This document shows, piece by piece, positions 60,773 through 64,000 of a stretch of DNA of 64,000 nt. This stretch comes from Dehalococcoidia bacterium. Lineage in GTDB: Bacteria > Chloroflexota > Dehalococcoidia > Lucifugimonadales > Lucifugimonadaceae. The notes beneath the pieces are model-generated. The model made no database searches. It saw nothing but the letters and a program-made list of their open reading frames with translations, and was not told the origin of the DNA. A program made the position numbers and the translations under genes. The stretch's first letter is position 1. Every line of letters starts with the position of its first letter. Location: positions 62,001 through 126,000 of the forward strand of contig JAAZYI010000014.1 in the NCBI GenBank assembly GCA_014239735.1, given 5' to 3'.

Positions 60773-61068
60773 AATTTGTTTTAGACAGTGAGATTTATAG
60801 CATAATTCATTATTTTTTCACAGCAATTTTCAATTTTTTGACAATGTTTTCCAGACGGGTCTGCTTTTTTTAATAACCTAGTTTTGAAATGTATATCATC
60901 TTTTATAATTTTTTGCTTTTATATATTTTTTTGTAAATGGAATTTAACAGAAAATTAACATAATCTTGACTATTTTAGTAGAAATATACTTGACTTATTT
61001 AATCAAGTTTAATAAAAAGTATATCAAATTAGTCAGAAATAATATTAGAGAAGAAAAGGTGTTGGGCC
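60773..61068. other. 296-base intergenic region between ferrochelatase fragment and iron transporter
   Basis: Very AT-rich with no ORF that resembles coding DNA. It holds two TTGACT hexamers (60966-60971 and 60990-60995), a TATACT (60985-60990), and the inverted repeat ACTTGA-N9-TCAAGT (60988-61008), 60 bases before the lipoprotein ATG. The iron-transporter Shine-Dalgarno AAGGTG (61055-61062 region) is clear. I see no RNA gene. Confidence 0.5.
60988..61008. promoter_or_regulatory. Inverted repeat, candidate operator of the iron ABC transporter
   Basis: Six-base arms ACTTGA and TCAAGT with nine bases between, overlapping a TTGACT -35-like hexamer, 60 bases before the start of the Fe(III)-binding lipoprotein. 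Position suits a Fur- or DtxR-type repressor, but the sequence is not a known box I can name. Confidence 0.35.
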
Positions 61069-62133
61069 ATGAAAAATTTAATTATAAGCATAGCAATTGC
61101 TACTATGGCACTTTTTGCTATAGCTTGCGGATCTACAGAGACAGAAATTGAAGTTATCAAAGAAATTGAAATTACCAAAGAAATTGAAGTTCCAGTAGCT
61201 CCAAAGTCTTTGGTAATTTATTCTGGTAGAAAAGAATCTTTAGTTGGTCCAATTATCACTCAATTCTCAGAAGCTACTGGAATCCCAGTAGAAGTTAAAT
61301 ATGGAAAGACATCCGCGATAGCGGCTACATTATTGGAAGAGGGGGGTAAGACCCCTGCTGATGTATTCTTTGCACAAGATCCAGGAGGATTAGGTGCAGT
61401 TGAATCAATGTTAGCAACTCTACCTGCAAATATTACAGATCTAGTTCCTGCTTGGGCAGATTCTCCTGATCGTAAATGGACAGGTATCTCTGGAAGAGCG
61501 AGGGTGGTAGTGTACAACACGGATGCAATTAGTGACCCTGCCACTCAGCTCCCTGATAACATTTACGATTTTATTGATCCTAAATGGAAGGGAAAGATTG
61601 GTTGGCCTCCGACTAATAGCTCTTTTCACGCTATGGTTACTGGAATGAGGCAGATATGGGGAGAAGAAAAGACAAGAACTTGGCTTGAAGGAATAGTTGC
61701 AAATGGAGCCAATGTTTATGCTAAAAATACTCCAACAGTTGAGGCTGCAGGAGCTGGTGAAATTGAAGTAGGGTTTGTTAATCACTATTATTTGCACAGA
61801 TTCATTGCAGCTAATACAGAAAGCTTTAAAGCTAGAAACTACTTCTTGCCTTCAGGAGGCCCAGGTTCAGTTGTTCTAGTTGCAGGAGCAGGAGTATTGC
61901 AAGAATCTGATAACAAAGATGGCGCAGAAGCATTTATTAGATTTATGCTTTCTAAGCCAGCCCAGGCTTACTTTGCAAATGAAACTTATGAGTATCCTCT
62001 TGTAGAAGGTGTTAAGAAGAACCATCTTTTACCAGATTTAGATACTTTGAATCTTCCTGATATCGATATATCTGATTTAGGAGATATTGCTGCTACTCAG
62101 AAGTTATTACAGGAAACTGGAGCACTTCCTTAA
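61069..62133 (+). CDS. Fe(III) ABC transporter substrate-binding lipoprotein (FbpA/FutA type)
   Basis: A 354-residue lipoprotein: signal helix 'LIISIAIATMALFAIAC' with the lipobox Cys20, then a Glu/Ile/Lys/Val-rich linker ('EIEVIKEIEITKEIEV') and the periplasmic-binding fold. 'IYSGRKESLVGPIITQF', 'GKTSAIAATLLEEG', 'PADVFFAQDPGGLGAVES', 'KWKGKIGWPPTNSSF' and 'EVGFVNHYYLHRF' with the paired tyrosines that bind Fe(III) are diagnostic. The linker and lipobox are common in Chloroflexota. It has a good Shine-Dalgarno (AAGGTG). A terminator follows at 62173, ahead of the permease. Confidence 0.92.
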   Translation: MKNLIISIAIATMALFAIACGSTETEIEVIKEIEITKEIEVPVAPKSLVIYSGRKESLVGPIITQFSEATGIPVEVKYGKTSAIAATLLEEGGKTPADVFFAQDPGGLGAVESMLATLPANITDLVPAWADSPDRKWTGISGRARVVVYNTDAISDPATQLPDNIYDFIDPKWKGKIGWPPTNSSFHAMVTGMRQIWGEEKTRTWLEGIVANGANVYAKNTPTVEAAGAGEIEVGFVNHYYLHRFIAANTESFKARNYFLPSGGPGSVVLVAGAGVLQESDNKDGAEAFIRFMLSKPAQAYFANETYEYPLVEGVKKNHLLPDLDTLNLPDIDISDLGDIAATQKLLQETGALP

Positions 62134-62172
62134 GCAGAAATTTAGGTAACATTTTGTTTCTTCATTAAAATA

Positions 62173-62203
62173 GGGAGAGAATTAACGTTCTCTCCCTTTT
62201 TTT
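62173..62203 (+). terminator. Rho-independent terminator between binding protein and permease
   Basis: Perfect 9-bp stem GGGAGAGAA/TTCTCTCCC with a 6-base loop TTAACG, followed by seven T. It lies 40 bases after the lipoprotein stop and 16 before the permease ATG, so it would cut permease mRNA relative to the binding protein. Confidence 0.88.
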
Positions 62204-62204
62204 A

Positions 62205-62210
62205 TATACT
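62205..62210 (+). promoter_or_regulatory. Candidate -10 box of permease (TATACT)
   Basis: TATACT starts two bases after the T run of the terminator and ends eight bases before the permease ATG at 62219. No good -35 was found in the terminator stem. A separate start here would give a nearly leaderless message. Confidence 0.4.
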
Positions 62211-62218
62211 TGACCAAC

Positions 62219-63814
62219 ATGATTAAGTTTAGAAATATTAATATAAATTATTATTGGCTTTCAACTCTCTCTACAATAATAGTTTCAGCAGTTTCTATTC
62301 CTATTATTTATTTGGTTTTTAGAGCTGTTAATGCTGAAAACTTTGCTGAACTTTTATTTAGAGAGAGAGTTTTACTAATTATTATTAGATCAATTGCTTT
62401 AATTGTATTCGTAACCTTTTTTTCAGTAGCAATATCATATTTACTATGTCATTTTTTAATAAAAACAAATGTGCCTTTTAAGAAATTCTTAACAGTGTTT
62501 TGCTGCCTTCCAATTGTTATACCTAGTTATGTTTATGGAATGGTTTTTGTAGATTTATTGGGCCCCAAAGGTAGGATTCATAAGATTTTAAGCAGTGCAA
62601 ATATAACAGATTATTTCCCAGATTTATATGGATTTTGGGGAGCTGCGATTGTGCTAACTTTTTTATCTTACCCGTATGTTTTTTTACCTTTGAGGGCAGC
62701 TATGCTTAGATTAGATAATTCTTTTGAAGATGCATCTAGAAGTTTAGGAAGGGGTAGATTAAAGACTTTCTTCTATATTTCTCTTCCTCTTTTATTCCCA
62801 GCGATTAGATCAGGAGGTATTTTGGTTGCTTTATATACTCTAAGTGATTTTGGGGCAGTTGCACTATTAAGATACGAAACTTTTACTTGGGCTATCATGA
62901 CGCAATATGAAGTTGGATTTAATAGAATTGCCGCAGCCATCCTATCATTAGTATTAGTAATCATTGCAATTTCATTGTTAGGATTTGATACTTTGTTTAG
63001 CGGGCCAAAAAATTATCATTCTTCTTCTTCTTCTAATAGATTTATAAATATTGATAGGTTGGATTATAAAAGATGGATCGTATTTTTAGGGATATGTATA
63101 GTTCCTTTTGTAGGAGTAATAATCCCAGTTGGGGGGTTGCTATATTGGCTATTAAGAGGATTATTTATTGGAGAAGTTTATAGTTTTAATTTAAGCTTTG
63201 GAACAATATTCAACTCACTATATGTTGCTGCTTTAGCGTCTTTTTTTACTTTAATAATTGCTATGCCCATTGCTTTTTTTGCCGTAAAGCACAAAGGAAA
63301 ATTTAGTATCTTATTGGAAAAAATCTCTTACATTGGATTTGGTTTACCGGCTATAGTTGTGGCATTATCTCTAGTATACTTTTCAATAAATTTTGCTTTT
63401 CCAATTTATCAAACTATTTTTGTTCTTACTTTTGGATACGGAGTGCTATTTTTACCAGTAGCTGTAAGTGCGATAAAAACTACTTTAATGCAGGTTAATG
63501 AAAACCTAGAGGATGCATCAAGAGGCCTTGGAATAGGGTATTGGCTTACTCTATGGAGAATAACTATTCCTTTAATAATGCCAAGTATTTTGGCTGGCGG
63601 ATTATTAGTCTTTTTGCTTACATTAAAAGAATTGCCATTAACTATGATTCTGGCGCCCCTTAATTTTGATAGCCTCGCATTGAAAGTTTGGGATTATGCA
63701 TCAGAGGCATTTTTTGCGGAAGCAGCACTTCCAGCATTGATTTTGATATTATTATCAGGTCCTGCTTCTGCATATTTGGTTTTAAAGAGAAATGACATAG
63801 AAACGAGCAATTAA
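62219..63814 (+). CDS. Fe(III) ABC transporter permease (two-module)
   Basis: A 531-residue permease of the FbpB/ThiP type. It is formed by two homologous halves, each about 260 residues with six predicted membrane helices and the binding-protein-dependent transport loop: 'EDASRSLGRGRLKTFFYISLPLL' and 'EDASRGLGIGYWLTLWRITIPLI' (EAA-type DASxxLG...P motif). I start at ATG 62219; the TTG at 62210 overlaps the TATACT. The ATPase gene follows with no gap. Together with the FbpA-type lipoprotein this gives an Fe(III) importer. Confidence 0.92.
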   Translation: MIKFRNININYYWLSTLSTIIVSAVSIPIIYLVFRAVNAENFAELLFRERVLLIIIRSIALIVFVTFFSVAISYLLCHFLIKTNVPFKKFLTVFCCLPIVIPSYVYGMVFVDLLGPKGRIHKILSSANITDYFPDLYGFWGAAIVLTFLSYPYVFLPLRAAMLRLDNSFEDASRSLGRGRLKTFFYISLPLLFPAIRSGGILVALYTLSDFGAVALLRYETFTWAIMTQYEVGFNRIAAAILSLVLVIIAISLLGFDTLFSGPKNYHSSSSSNRFINIDRLDYKRWIVFLGICIVPFVGVIIPVGGLLYWLLRGLFIGEVYSFNLSFGTIFNSLYVAALASFFTLIIAMPIAFFAVKHKGKFSILLEKISYIGFGLPAIVVALSLVYFSINFAFPIYQTIFVLTFGYGVLFLPVAVSAIKTTLMQVNENLEDASRGLGIGYWLTLWRITIPLIMPSILAGGLLVFLLTLKELPLTMILAPLNFDSLALKVWDYASEAFFAEAALPALILILLSGPASAYLVLKRNDIETSN

Positions 63815-64000
63815 ATGTATTCTGATATTAAAGAGAAGACTACAAATTATGGCCGTATTCAATTAGAAGAGGTCAGTACTTCATTTAATGATGCTAAGAT
63901 ACTTGATGAATTTTCATTAATTGTGGAGCCTGGGCAATTTGTTTCTATTCTCGGTACTAGCGGAATAGGAAAGACAACTTTACTCAGAGCTATATCTGGT
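63815..64000 (+). CDS. Fe(III) ABC transporter ATP-binding protein, 3' end outside window
   Basis: ATG directly follows the permease stop. The 62 visible residues contain 'IQLEEVSTSFNDAKILDEFSL' and the Walker A 'GTSGIGKTTLLRAISG' (the canonical GxSGxGKTTL). The rest is cut off, so Walker B and signature motifs cannot be checked. By context it energises the iron permease. Confidence 0.85.
   Translation, partial: MYSDIKEKTTNYGRIQLEEVSTSFNDAKILDEFSLIVEPGQFVSILGTSGIGKTTLLRAISG

Noticed and set aside
60773-60965. Possible frameshifted N-terminal part of ferrochelatase upstream of the fragment
   Set aside because: An in-frame TAA occurs ten codons upstream and I see no HemH-like peptide in the AT-rich DNA beyond it.
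1-64000. CRISPR array, prophage, insertion sequence or toxin-antitoxin pair
   Set aside because: No regularly spaced repeats, transposase, integrase or such small gene pairs were recognised in the window.

Overview
The window is about 64 kb of AT-rich bacterial chromosome carrying roughly 65 genes packed into a few long operons. It looks like housekeeping DNA with one accessory glycan region. I judge the organism to be a low-GC, streamlined member of Chloroflexota (Dehalococcoidia/SAR202-like, moderate confidence). The clues are the Thr-Pro-rich linker of the membrane-anchored protein at 59116-59958, the Glu/Lys/Ile/Val linker after the lipobox of the iron-binding lipoprotein, the dgt-dnaG-rpoD order, YtxH/DUF948 envelope proteins, and a TPR-containing O-antigen ligase. 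No rRNA, CRISPR array, transposase or phage gene is visible. There is one tRNA (Glu, UUC).

Layout. 1-1805: Trk-type K+ uptake regulators and pheA. 13053 down to 1802 (minus strand): a long operon mazG-lysA-holB-cmk-plsC-glmS-dgt-dnaG-rpoD-DUF948-ytxH, linking replication initiation, primary sigma factor, cell-wall precursors and nucleotide hygiene. 13-21.7 kb: a DUF1461/Lit-like membrane protein, a HAD phosphatase, a sugar epimerase, recF-sirtuin, the trxB-thrB-lysC operon, and a geranylgeranyl-reductase-type flavoprotein. 21.7-35.5 kb: a surface-glycan island. It holds neuB, a KdsC-like phosphatase, a PtmA-like SDR, neuA and a fused split-type transketolase. These are followed by four glycosyltransferases, an initiating undecaprenyl-phosphate sugar transferase, an O-antigen ligase/polymerase fused to an FKBP prolyl isomerase, and a second epimerase. 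35.5-46.7 kb: argJBDGH-rpe, then fakA, fakB and recG. 46.7-53.8 kb (minus): lipA-rsmI-metG-polyprenyl synthase-nth-argC-tRNAGlu-amidohydrolase. 53.8-60.8 kb: rlmD-tatB-like-tatC, facing a minus-strand run of a ferrochelatase fragment, DUF454, an anchored protein, rel, rpsT, lexA and tatA. 61-64 kb: an Fe(III) ABC transporter that runs off the window.

The most interesting points are these. (1) recF and holB both lack any ATG/GTG/TTG start upstream of their P-loops. Each has a Shine-Dalgarno sequence five bases before an in-frame ATT (recF) or ATC (holB), so both seem to initiate on rare codons. (2) An O-antigen ligase-TPR-FKBP fusion whose gene also carries a perfect 36-bp palindrome that looks like a bidirectional terminator. 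(3) A nonulosonate cluster with a transketolase and no visible amino-sugar enzymes. (4) A DnaG zinc finger in which the His ligand is Tyr and an extra Cys is present. (5) A 20-base in-frame duplication of the catalytic YxxxK motif in an epimerase. (6) A GTCAA-N7-TTGAC palindrome on the lexA promoter. (7) Several operon heads with a -10 box so close to the start codon that the mRNA would be leaderless. (8) Convergent genes that overlap or abut at every junction.
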